Below, in pieces: positions 12,877 to 19,514 of a stretch of DNA of 27,061 nt. This DNA comes from a virus. The stretch covers positions 1 through 27,061 of IMG/VR virus record IMGVR_UViG_3300046009_010605; one strand, written 5' to 3'. The position numbers and the translations under genes are program-made. Below the pieces are notes generated by a model that worked only from the letters and a program-made list of their open reading frames with translations, did no database searches and was not told the DNA's origin. Position 1 is the stretch's first letter, and each line of letters begins with the position of its first letter.

Positions 12877-13899
12877 ATGAGCACAATTCGTATTCTGCGT
12901 GGCAGCTATCGTAACTTCCCGATTGAAAATACTGTGTTTGAACTTGTGTCTGGATTCCAGACCGGCGCCAAAGGCAATTACGTTACAGTCAAGAACAATG
13001 GCACTTTCCCTAAATTTAGCGATGTGATCCGCGTCCGAGTTGACAGCATCGCAGACATGGAGTATACCAACAGCATGAATATCGACAACACTGTAAAATT
13101 TGACAAGCCCGTGGCAGCACCAGCGGAAACCGACGAGCAGGCCATTCAGCGCATTCGTGAGCGTTTTGAAATCCTGCATGAAATGACCAAGGCCACAGTC
13201 AACGGCGACATCCGTGCCATGATTGTGAGCGGCCCGCCCGGCGTTGGCAAGAGCTTTGGTGTTGAGCAAGAAATTGAAAAGGCCACACTGTTTGACAAAC
13301 TGGCTGGCCGACGCTTGCGAGCCGAGGTTGTGAAAGGTTCGGCTACACCAATCGGCCTGTACATGACCCTGTACAAGTATTCAGACCCCAACTGCGTGAT
13401 TGTGTTCGACGACTGTGATTCAATCTTGCTAGACGACGTTGCACTGAACCTGCTGAAAGGTGCCTTGGACTCCGGCAAGAAGCGCACCATTAGTTGGCTC
13501 AGTGAGAGCAGCGCTCTGCGTCGTGAAGGCATTCCTGAGCGTTTTGAATTCAAGGGTAGTGTGATCTTTATTACCAACCTCAAGTTTGACAAGATGAAGT
13601 CGCAGAAACTGCGCGACCACTTGGATGCATTGCAGTCACGCTGCCACTACTTGGACCTTACCCTGGACACCATGCGTGACAAGATCCTGCGTATCCGACA
13701 GATTGCAGACGACGGTGTGTTGTTTGATGGCTATGATTTTGAGCCTGTACAGCGCGACGAGATCATTCAGTTCATGGACGACAATCAGAATCGTCTGCGT
13801 GAGATGAGTCTGCGCATGGCACTGAAGATTGCTGACCTGCGCAAGATGAGCCCCAACTGGCGTCGTCTGGCAGAGACCACTTGCATGAAGGTTGGCTAA
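12877..13899 (+). CDS. AAA+ family ATPase
   Basis: This 340-residue protein starts at ATG 12877 with AAGGAG five bases upstream. An N-terminal region of about 90 residues precedes the ATPase core. Walker A is 'SGPPGVGKSF' (GPPGVGKS at 119-126), Walker B is 'VIVFDDCD' (174-181), a sensor-1-type 'VIFITNLKFD' has T233-N234, and arginines after it ('LRDHLDALQSRCHYLDL') could supply the finger or sensor 2. The C-terminus is helical. This is a stand-alone phage AAA+ protein, not a clamp loader of the usual gp44 form as far as can be seen. It has a perfect consensus promoter and a strong terminator of its own, so it is probably abundant early in infection. Its target is unknown. Confidence 0.85.
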   Translation: MSTIRILRGSYRNFPIENTVFELVSGFQTGAKGNYVTVKNNGTFPKFSDVIRVRVDSIADMEYTNSMNIDNTVKFDKPVAAPAETDEQAIQRIRERFEILHEMTKATVNGDIRAMIVSGPPGVGKSFGVEQEIEKATLFDKLAGRRLRAEVVKGSATPIGLYMTLYKYSDPNCVIVFDDCDSILLDDVALNLLKGALDSGKKRTISWLSESSALRREGIPERFEFKGSVIFITNLKFDKMKSQKLRDHLDALQSRCHYLDLTLDTMRDKILRIRQIADDGVLFDGYDFEPVQRDEIIQFMDDNQNRLREMSLRMALKIADLRKMSPNWRRLAETTCMKVG

Positions 13900-13933
13900 A
13901 GATTGCTCCCGACTGTGTGAACAACACAGTCTT

Positions 13934-14791
13934 TTACACAGGCACTTCGGTGCCTGTTTTTTTGAGCAAAATTTCTGCCATGCTGTACAGTGTGCGCCGA
14001 TCCAGACTCATGGCAGCATGTATGATTTTGGTTGGTCGCAGTCGCAGTTCACGACACCAGTCATGATAGTCCTCGCCAAATGTGTTCCAAAGATAGTCCA
14101 CGGGAATTTGTTGCATGGCAGCGATTCCAACCCGCATGGCCACTTCCGAGATCATGCTGTGCTGATTGAAGATGGTGATGCTGTCACAGGGATCATGATA
14201 GCGATGATAACGTACACCAATGCGATTCCAGGCCAAGCCAAGACCTTTGCTGAGACTGAATGCCACAGACTGTATGACCGGACTGCTTAGATCCAAGTCA
14301 ATGTCTCGTGCCGAACCCAGCCAGGCAGCGTCAATGTGTATGGGAATGAGTTTTTGTTCACATTCGGCCACGATGTCCGGCCATTGCCAGTGCATGTCCA
14401 GCGCACCAGGAAATGGTGCTGCTATCAATACCGGAACACCGGGCTTGAGCGCACCCACCTGTGCCCAGGTCCGTCCCGGTGCTAGGCGACTGTAGTAACG
14501 GTAGTCGTGTTCAAAAATTTGCAAACCGTCAATGCCATGACGTTGCAGCAGGTTGTCAATGAAATGATTGCAACCCTGAATCACACAACGTTGCCCAAAC
14601 AGTTCAAGTCCGCGCACACTGTTGAGTTCGCTGCTTAGAAGGTAGTCATGAAAGGTGGCAATGAAAGTTGCTGCCACATCATTGCCACGATACATGTGTC
14701 CCTGTGCGGTGACTTGATCATGGAAGTCTCCAAACAGTGGTGGCTGCAGAGGTGGAAGACTGCGAGTGTTGAGTTGATCTTTAGACCACAT
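13934..14791 (-). CDS. PLP-dependent fold-type I enzyme (aminotransferase/decarboxylase-like)
   Basis: This 285-residue protein starts at ATG 14791, inside the last bases of the oxygenase gene (11-base overlap). The core motifs are 'IPIHIDAAWLGS' with D154, the aspartate that pairs with the pyridine nitrogen, and 'VAFSLSKGLGLAWNRIG' with K182 as the likely Schiff-base lysine. The order D-x-A-(about 25)-S-x-S-K-G is that of fold-type I enzymes. The protein is shorter than most (350-450), mainly in the N- and C-terminal small domain. The substrate is not evident; it could transfer an amino group to a sugar or modify a small molecule with the oxygenase. Its last eight residues lie over the terminator hairpin. 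Confidence 0.72.
   Translation of the reverse strand: MWSKDQLNTRSLPPLQPPLFGDFHDQVTAQGHMYRGNDVAATFIATFHDYLLSSELNSVRGLELFGQRCVIQGCNHFIDNLLQRHGIDGLQIFEHDYRYYSRLAPGRTWAQVGALKPGVPVLIAAPFPGALDMHWQWPDIVAECEQKLIPIHIDAAWLGSARDIDLDLSSPVIQSVAFSLSKGLGLAWNRIGVRYHRYHDPCDSITIFNQHSMISEVAMRVGIAAMQQIPVDYLWNTFGEDYHDWCRELRLRPTKIIHAAMSLDRRTLYSMAEILLKKTGTEVPV
13938..13963 (+). terminator. intrinsic terminator
   Basis: An 8-bp stem, ACAGGCAC (13938-13945) with GTGCCTGT (13950-13957), is closed by a stable TTCG tetraloop and followed by a run of seven T to 13963. It ends the ATPase transcript. On the other strand the same bases encode the last residues of the PLP enzyme gene. Confidence 0.93.
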
Positions 14792-15401
14792 AGGTGTGTA
14801 TCACAATGGCCTGTTTGCTGACATGACCCAGGGCTCTAAAGTCATTGCTGACATGAGCCAAGTGGCTGTCCCACCATACCAGGTCGCCTGGGTTCCAAGT
14901 AATCCATTCACGCACGGACACTTTCTGCAGCTGATGCAAAGGCACATGCGCAAGATCTTGTTGTAGATGGGCAGCATTGTGTTCAACACAGGGCATTTGC
15001 TCAAAATCACTCAAGGTTTCATTAAATACAACAGTGGCAGCCTGTGAACACAATGAAACATCATTGTCCACACTGTAGGGAATCAAACAACTGACATGGT
15101 GCTTGCCCTGGGGTTCTGGCAACGGCTTGAGGTCATGATGTATGCCAAATGGGTCATGGCAATCCAACAGCATGCCAAAAATCAATTGCACATGGTCGCC
15201 AAATTGTTGTTGTATTCTTCGGAAACAACAGCGTTTGAACCATAGATAGGCCAAATGCTTTTGATCAACACCGTAGATGGCATTGCCAGCACCTTCATAT
15301 TCCACTGTGGGGAAACGACGAAAGGTTCGAATCATGTCCTCGACTTCAACTTGATCAAACAATCCAGGAATTACACCGCAATGAAATTTGACATCTAGCA
15401 C
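14781..15401 (-). CDS. 2-oxoglutarate/Fe(II)-dependent oxygenase-like protein
   Basis: Starting at GTG 15401 the protein has 206 residues. Longer frames up to ATG 15473 would run back through the promoter region and the divergent uvsW start, so GTG is preferred. A candidate iron site is 'FGIHHDLKPL' (H88-x-D90) and the distal histidine in 'LVWWDSHLAHVSN' (H180 or H183), with a downstream R189 or K196 for 2-oxoglutarate. 'HHVSCLIPYS' and 'TVVFNE' look like the jelly-roll strands between. This fits the phytanoyl-hydroxylase/prolyl-hydroxylase class. The gene is followed by the PLP enzyme with an 11-base overlap, so they probably act in one pathway. Confidence 0.62.
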   Translation of the reverse strand: MLDVKFHCGVIPGLFDQVEVEDMIRTFRRFPTVEYEGAGNAIYGVDQKHLAYLWFKRCCFRRIQQQFGDHVQLIFGMLLDCHDPFGIHHDLKPLPEPQGKHHVSCLIPYSVDNDVSLCSQAATVVFNETLSDFEQMPCVEHNAAHLQQDLAHVPLHQLQKVSVREWITWNPGDLVWWDSHLAHVSNDFRALGHVSKQAIVIHTYVV

Positions 15402-15416
15402 AAAAATATTTATAAT
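15388..15416 (+). promoter_or_regulatory. perfect consensus promoter, leaderless arrangement (uvsW)
   Basis: TTGACA at 15388-15393, a 17-base spacer and TATAAT at 15411-15416. The ATG of the uvsW-like gene starts at 15423, only six bases after the -10 box, so transcription should begin at or next to the A of ATG. No ribosome site is present. The -35 box lies inside the start of the divergent oxygenase gene. Confidence 0.88.
15407..15414 (-). promoter_or_regulatory. possible T4-late-type promoter (TATAAATA) on minus strand
   Basis: Read on the minus strand, bases 15414-15407 are TATAAATA, the exact core of T4 late promoters, five bases before GTG 15401. It overlaps the -10 region of the plus-strand promoter. 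The site is AT-rich, so chance is possible; the call depends on the phage having a gp55-type late sigma factor. Confidence 0.35.
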
Positions 15417-15422
15417 ACACTC

Positions 15423-16895
15423 ATGAGACAATGCCAAATAGTGGTCAAGGACGAAGTCAATGTGCGTATTCAAGGTCTTGATCTTGACACACGCAAAGAT
15501 TTGGTCAAGGCCTTCAAATACGATGTACCCTATGCACGATATCTACCGGCTGTGCGACTAGGCCGCTGGGATGGCAAGGTCAGTTATTTTCAACTGGGCG
15601 GCAGTACCTACATCAATCTCTTGCCTGAAATATTGTCAGTGCTGGAACAGAACAACTGGGACATTGAGCTGATTGATGAACGTGACTATGCTACCACGTT
15701 TGAATTCACAGCCGTGGATGAAAACAGTTACGGTCATGTGTTGTGGCCCAAGGGTCACCCACAACAGGGTCAGCCCATGCAGTTGCGTGACTATCAGGTA
15801 GAAATCATCAATACATTTCTTGAGAATCCGCAGTGCATTCAAGAAGTGGCCACGGGTGCAGGCAAAACAGTGATCACAGCGGCCTTGAGCAATGCAGTCA
15901 CCCCACATGGTCGCAGCATAGTCATTGTACCCAACAAGAGTCTTGTGACACAGACCGAGACTGACTATGTCAACATGGGTCTGGATGTGGGTGTGTTCTA
16001 TGGCGAACGCAAAGAATTTGGACGACAGCACACCATATGCACCTGGCAGAGTCTCAACGTACTGCTCAAGAACACCCGCAATCATGAAGCAGACATCACC
16101 ATACAAGAGTTCCTGGAAGATGTGGTGTGTGTGATTGTGGACGAAGTACACATGGCCAAGGCCGACGCACTCAAGACCCTATTGACGGGTGTCATGAGTC
16201 GCATACCCATGCGTTGGGGGCTGACAGGAACCATACCCAAAGAAAAGTTTGAGTCTGTGGCACTGACTGTGAGTTTGGGTCCAGTGGTCAATCGCTTGGC
16301 AGCTAGTGAACTGCAGGATCGCGGCGTGCTGGCACAGTGCCATGTCAACATAGTGCAGCTCCAGGACCATGTGGAGTTCAGCAACTATCAGAGCGAGTTA
16401 AAGTATCTTCTAGAAGAATCTGGCAGACTTGATACCATGGCCGAATTGATTGCTCGTGTGCGTGAAACTGGCAATACCTTGGTGCTGGTGGACCGTGTGG
16501 CAGCAGGCCTGGCCTTGGTAGAGCGCCTGGGCGACCGTGCTGTGTTTGTGAGTGGTGCTACCAAGACTGCTGAAAGAAAAGAACACTATGATGAAGTTGC
16601 AGAAACTGATGACAAAATTATTGTTGCTACCTATGGTGTGGCTGCTGTGGGTATCAATATTCCCCGTATCTTTAATCTTGTACTTGTTGAACCGGGAAAA
16701 AGCTTCGTTAGAGTTATACAATCGATTGGTCGCGGTATCAGAAAAGCTGAAGACAAAGACTTTGTACAAATCTGGGACGTGACCAGTACCTGCAAGTTTG
16801 CCAAGCGACATCTCACCAAACGCAAAGTGTACTATCGCGAAGCCAACTATCCATTCACACAAGAACGTTTGGAGTGGATGACATTGAGTCGTTGA
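15423..16895 (+). CDS. uvsW: UvsW-like superfamily 2 DNA helicase
   Basis: This 490-residue protein is close to T4 UvsW (about 500). UvsW unwinds branched DNA, drives recombination-dependent replication and removes R-loops. Motifs in order: N-terminal DNA-binding part with 'LGRWDGKVSYF', Q-like 'LRDYQVEI' (121-128), Walker A 'ATGAGKT' (143-149), Walker B box DEVH (240-243), motif III 'GLTGT' (ending at 270), motif V 'VAAVGINIP' and motif VI 'QSIGRGIRK' with its arginine fingers. The ATG at 15423 follows a consensus promoter by six bases. Around 16560-16780 the codons turn AT-richer than in the rest of the gene. Its TGA overlaps the next promoter. Confidence 0.92.
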   Translation: MRQCQIVVKDEVNVRIQGLDLDTRKDLVKAFKYDVPYARYLPAVRLGRWDGKVSYFQLGGSTYINLLPEILSVLEQNNWDIELIDERDYATTFEFTAVDENSYGHVLWPKGHPQQGQPMQLRDYQVEIINTFLENPQCIQEVATGAGKTVITAALSNAVTPHGRSIVIVPNKSLVTQTETDYVNMGLDVGVFYGERKEFGRQHTICTWQSLNVLLKNTRNHEADITIQEFLEDVVCVIVDEVHMAKADALKTLLTGVMSRIPMRWGLTGTIPKEKFESVALTVSLGPVVNRLAASELQDRGVLAQCHVNIVQLQDHVEFSNYQSELKYLLEESGRLDTMAELIARVRETGNTLVLVDRVAAGLALVERLGDRAVFVSGATKTAERKEHYDEVAETDDKIIVATYGVAAVGINIPRIFNLVLVEPGKSFVRVIQSIGRGIRKAEDKDFVQIWDVTSTCKFAKRHLTKRKVYYREANYPFTQERLEWMTLSR

Positions 16896-16920
16896 CAAAT
16901 ACCAAACAATAACCTATACT
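16892..16920 (+). promoter_or_regulatory. near-consensus promoter, leaderless arrangement
   Basis: TTGACA at 16892-16897 overlaps the uvsW stop codon; a 17-base spacer leads to TATACT at 16915-16920. ATG 16927 is six bases further, with no ribosome site. It shares this geometry with the uvsW and primase promoters. Confidence 0.83.
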
Positions 16921-16926
16921 GACAGT

Positions 16927-17427
16927 ATGAGAATACTAACACTAGACAATGAGTGCTATGATCTTGATCATTTACCGGAAGAGGTAGATGACTTGAGGTT
17001 TGCAATACTGGACAACAGCGATCCGCGCGATCCAGACTACCATTTTATTCCTTTGATTTTTTTGGAAAGTTTCAACAGTCCAGCCTTGGTGCTGCGCATA
17101 GGCAACCACACAGTCAAGATGCCCATGGACTGGCAGATTCTGATAGGTGAACCTGATCTAGGAGATCTAGAAGTATTGCCGCTGACTTCGATCAATGATC
17201 GCGGATTCAAGGTGTTTCAATTCAATCCACTCAGCAGTTATAGACCCAGTTTCCCTGACATTGAAATCTTGGATGTATATCACGAAGTGTCGTGGTATGC
17301 ACCCAAACTAAAAAACGGTCAACTGTTGGCCGTTCCTCTCAGCGACGATACAGAACCTGACTGCGTGTACTTTGTGAAAGACATCAGTCGCAACTGTGAG
17401 ATAGTAGACTACAATCGGGCATGGTGA
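16927..17427 (+). CDS. hypothetical protein downstream of uvsW
   Basis: This 166-residue, acidic protein starts at ATG 16927, six bases after a -10 box. Distinct phrases are 'MPMDWQILIGEPDLGDLEVL', 'VFQFNPLSSYRPSFPDIEIL' and 'WYAPKLKNGQLLAVPLSD', which look like a beta-rich fold with a conserved central 'W-I-G-E/D' strand. No catalytic motif or membrane segment is visible. The 'K-GQLLAVPL' phrase feels like conserved T4-type phage proteins near replication genes, but I cannot name one. It starts an operon with the cupin gene, one base gap between them. Confidence 0.75.
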   Translation: MRILTLDNECYDLDHLPEEVDDLRFAILDNSDPRDPDYHFIPLIFLESFNSPALVLRIGNHTVKMPMDWQILIGEPDLGDLEVLPLTSINDRGFKVFQFNPLSSYRPSFPDIEILDVYHEVSWYAPKLKNGQLLAVPLSDDTEPDCVYFVKDISRNCEIVDYNRAW

Positions 17428-17428
17428 C

Positions 17429-17773
17429 ATGAAAATCAAATTACGCAAAAACAACATCGGCGGCGAAGTTGTGCTAGACAATGAAGTATACTGTGTGAGA
17501 GACAATCGCACACTGAACAATCTGGTGCTGAGCAGCACACGATTGCGAGTGGGACAACAAACACGAGGACATCGACATGCAGGGCAAGAAGAAATTTACT
17601 TTTTTGTGGGCGGTCATGGCAAAATGATCGTGGGCGATGAACACAGCGAACCGTTTGAAGTAGGCAGCGGTGACATTGTGCTGATTCCCGATGGTGCTTT
17701 TCACCGTGTTATCAACGACGGTGAGATAGACATGTTATTCAACTGTGTGTTTGATGGAAAACGAAATCACTAG
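17429..17773 (+). CDS. cupin-domain protein
   Basis: This 114-residue single-domain cupin starts at ATG 17429, one base after the previous stop. Cupin motif 1 is 'RGHRHAGQEEIYFFVGGHGKM' split here into H48, H50, E54 or E55 and the glycine pair. Motif 2 is 'GDIVLIPDGAFHRVIN' with H92. These provide a full metal site. Such small cupins can be sugar epimerases or isomerases, small-molecule dioxygenases or sugar-binding sensors. In a phage with many sugar genes a sugar-nucleotide role is possible, but it is far from that island and sits with replication genes. The 3' end overlaps the next gene by 20 bases. Confidence 0.85.
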   Translation: MKIKLRKNNIGGEVVLDNEVYCVRDNRTLNNLVLSSTRLRVGQQTRGHRHAGQEEIYFFVGGHGKMIVGDEHSEPFEVGSGDIVLIPDGAFHRVINDGEIDMLFNCVFDGKRNH

Positions 17774-18020
17774 TCAACTTGAACCTGGCGCCACTTACGT
17801 CTACGAAAAAGTCAACGGGCATACCTATGCTAGGCGTGTGGGAGACCCTGCCAGTCAGCGTGTGCTGATTGGTATTGATCAAGATCAAAGAGATCTAATT
17901 AGTCAACTGCGTGAAGACAAGTTGTGGGGCAACATTAGACGGGCTGCACAAACCAATCCCACTTTACATGATGCTCTAGAACATGTTAAAATGATATACA
18001 ACCTTACAAAACATGAGTGA
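17754..18020 (+). CDS. conserved small phage protein, function unknown
   Basis: This 88-residue protein starts at ATG 17754 (a GTG at 17745 would add three residues), 20 bases inside the cupin gene. Phrases are 'GATYVYEKVNGHTYARRVGD', 'RVLIGIDQDQRDLISQLRED' and 'LWGNIRRAAQTNPTLHDALE', ending in a helix 'HVKMIYNLTKHE'. The 'Y-Y-E-x-V-x-G-x-x-Y-A-R' opening reminds me of small proteins conserved in T4-type marine phages, without known function. It overlaps the next gene by 8 bases, so the group 17429-19130 is one coupled unit. Confidence 0.72.
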   Translation: MENEITSQLEPGATYVYEKVNGHTYARRVGDPASQRVLIGIDQDQRDLISQLREDKLWGNIRRAAQTNPTLHDALEHVKMIYNLTKHE

Positions 18021-18459
18021 CAAACTTTCCATACAGTACGAAATGCGCCAGTTTGATCTCAAATCTAGATCATTCTATGATGACCTCACTGACGAAGAAC
18101 GCAAGAAGTTCAGCAACTATCTCATGATACGCTGGGGATCAAGTGTGACTGGTAGTCGCGACCTTCAGGAATACTATGTGATTGCCACCAATGAATTGTT
18201 GAACACAAATTTTTTTGCAGTGAACCGGCATCCCAAACTACAGTGGCTCATGGCCACCACAGTGAGTCCGGACATGGGACCACAACGTCATCAATGGATA
18301 GCGCCCAAGAAAAAAGCAGCGGGACAGAGTGCCCGTCGCAAACAACTGCAGGAAATTTTCCCACACTATCGTGATGACGAAATAGATGTCATGATGCAGA
18401 TAACCACAGACGAAGAACTACGCCAATACGAACGTGACAGTGGTCAAGACAAAAAATGA
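18013..18459 (+). CDS. possible sliding-clamp-loader small subunit (gp62-like)
   Basis: This 148-residue protein starts at ATG 18013. The layout 'FSNYLMIRWGSSV', 'IATNELLNTNFF', 'LQWLMATTVSP', 'QRHQWIAPKKK', then a helical region 'IFPHYRDDEIDVMMQ' follows that of the small clamp-loader subunit of T4-type marine phages (a Y-hh-N/R-hhS segment, an N-x-x-N/L segment, and a Q-x-x-x-W/F-K-W-I-K-K basic segment). In T4 this subunit bridges the gp44 ATPases that load gp45. The match is by pattern and memory, not by alignment. The gp44 and gp45 genes are not in the window. Placement next to uvsW and the zinc-finger gene agrees with a replication role. Confidence 0.42.
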   Translation: MSDKLSIQYEMRQFDLKSRSFYDDLTDEERKKFSNYLMIRWGSSVTGSRDLQEYYVIATNELLNTNFFAVNRHPKLQWLMATTVSPDMGPQRHQWIAPKKKAAGQSARRKQLQEIFPHYRDDEIDVMMQITTDEELRQYERDSGQDKK

Positions 18460-19130
18460 CCTTCAAGTGCGAATACTGTGAACGCACGTTTCAACGCGAG
18501 CAGAGTTTGGTTGTGCATGTGTGCGAGCAGGCACAGCGTCGTCGCAACCAAAACAATCGTGATGTACAGCTAGGCTATCAGGCCTTTCTACGTTTTTATG
18601 AAGCAGCTCATGGCAGTAGTCGTCTCAAGACCTATGAAGACTTCTGCCGCAGTCCCTACTATCGTGCTTTTGTGCAATTTGGCAAATATTGCATAGACAT
18701 TCATGCCTTGGATCCTGAACAGTTTTTGAACTGGTTGCTCAAAAACAACAAACGTATTGACCGTTGGTGCAGTGATCAACTGTACACAGAGTTCTTGACG
18801 CATTATCTTCCACAAGAAAATCCCGGCGTGGCACTGACACGGGCCATTGAATACAGCATTGAGTGGGCCGAACGCAATGAGGCTGCGGCTCATGACTGTT
18901 TGAGATTTGGCAACGTCAATGCAATATGTTATGCTATAACCACGGGACGAATCAGCCCCTGGGTAATATACAACTGCGAAAGTGGGCAGCAGTTTTTGGC
19001 CACTCTTTCAGCACAGGAACTGAGTTTGATATGGCCCTATCTTGACAGTGATGTTTGGCAAAAGAGATTTTCAAGTTATCCAGCCGATCAAATCTGGGTC
19101 AAGGAAATGTTGACTCAGGCTGGATGGTAA
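18456..19130 (+). CDS. N-terminal zinc-finger protein, conserved in T4-type phages
   Basis: This 224-residue protein starts at ATG 18456 (ATGA overlap). It begins with a classic small zinc finger, 'FKCEYCERTFQREQSLVVHVC' (C5, C8, H21, C23), followed by a basic stretch 'QAQRRRNQNNRDVQ' and a large helical domain with 'GYQAFLRFYEAAH', 'YEDFCRSPYYRAFVQFG' and 'NWLLKNNKRIDRWCSDQLYT'. I recall proteins of this shape next to clamp-loader genes of marine T4-type phages, always uncharacterised. The finger and basic region suggest DNA or RNA binding. The 'Y..F..S.YY..F..FG' phrase gives the helical domain its identity. Confidence 0.72.
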   Translation: MTFKCEYCERTFQREQSLVVHVCEQAQRRRNQNNRDVQLGYQAFLRFYEAAHGSSRLKTYEDFCRSPYYRAFVQFGKYCIDIHALDPEQFLNWLLKNNKRIDRWCSDQLYTEFLTHYLPQENPGVALTRAIEYSIEWAERNEAAAHDCLRFGNVNAICYAITTGRISPWVIYNCESGQQFLATLSAQELSLIWPYLDSDVWQKRFSSYPADQIWVKEMLTQAGW

Positions 19131-19145
19131 TAGAGAGCGACACCG

Positions 19146-19514
19146 ATGATTACAACTATTTTAACCGGCAGTGAACACATAAACATCACAGGTGGTTACG
19201 TTACCACTGTGTATGTGTCAAACTGGCAGGAGTATGCACATGCGCGAGTGGCCGGTGCTGTTCGCTACAATGCCAGCCATCAATGTACAGAAGTTTTTGA
19301 TGGCAATGCATGGATGCGACTCCCATCCAACGCTGCCACTGTGGATCTTGCCCCAGATTCCAAACAGGCACTGGACTGGGCCAAGAAAAAAATGCGAGAA
19401 GAACAAGAACGACAGACTCTGGCAGAAAACAATCCAGCATTTGCTGATCTGTTGAATCAGTTTCGTGAACTAGAACAAAAAGTACGAATGGTTGAGGCCC
19501 TGATCAAGACATGA
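19146..19514 (+). CDS. probable virion-associated protein
   Basis: This 122-residue protein starts at ATG 19146, 15 bases after the previous stop, with only a weak AGAG upstream. The N-terminal half carries 'GAVRYNASHQCTEVFDGNAW', the R-Y-N-x-x-x-x-x-x-E-V-x-D-G-x-x-W phrase typical of phage tail-fibre and other virion proteins with short beta-strand repeats. The C-terminal half is a long charged helix ('LDWAKKKMREEQERQTLAEN' and on to the end) likely to form a coiled coil. The stop overlaps the next gene's start (ATGA at 19511). Confidence 0.6.
   Translation: MITTILTGSEHINITGGYVTTVYVSNWQEYAHARVAGAVRYNASHQCTEVFDGNAWMRLPSNAATVDLAPDSKQALDWAKKKMREEQERQTLAENNPAFADLLNQFRELEQKVRMVEALIKT

Noticed and set aside
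12358-13269. Long minus-strand open frame of 303 residues
   Set aside because: It lies opposite several plus-strand small genes and the AAA+ ATPase, all with promoters and ribosome sites, and its product is low-complexity with no domain.
13146-13592. Serine/arginine-rich minus-strand frame in the ATPase gene
   Set aside because: Composition is that of an antisense shadow, and Walker A and B lie in the plus frame.
15636-16151. Minus-strand open frame inside uvsW
   Set aside because: It is a shadow of a clear helicase gene whose motifs run through the same bases in another frame.
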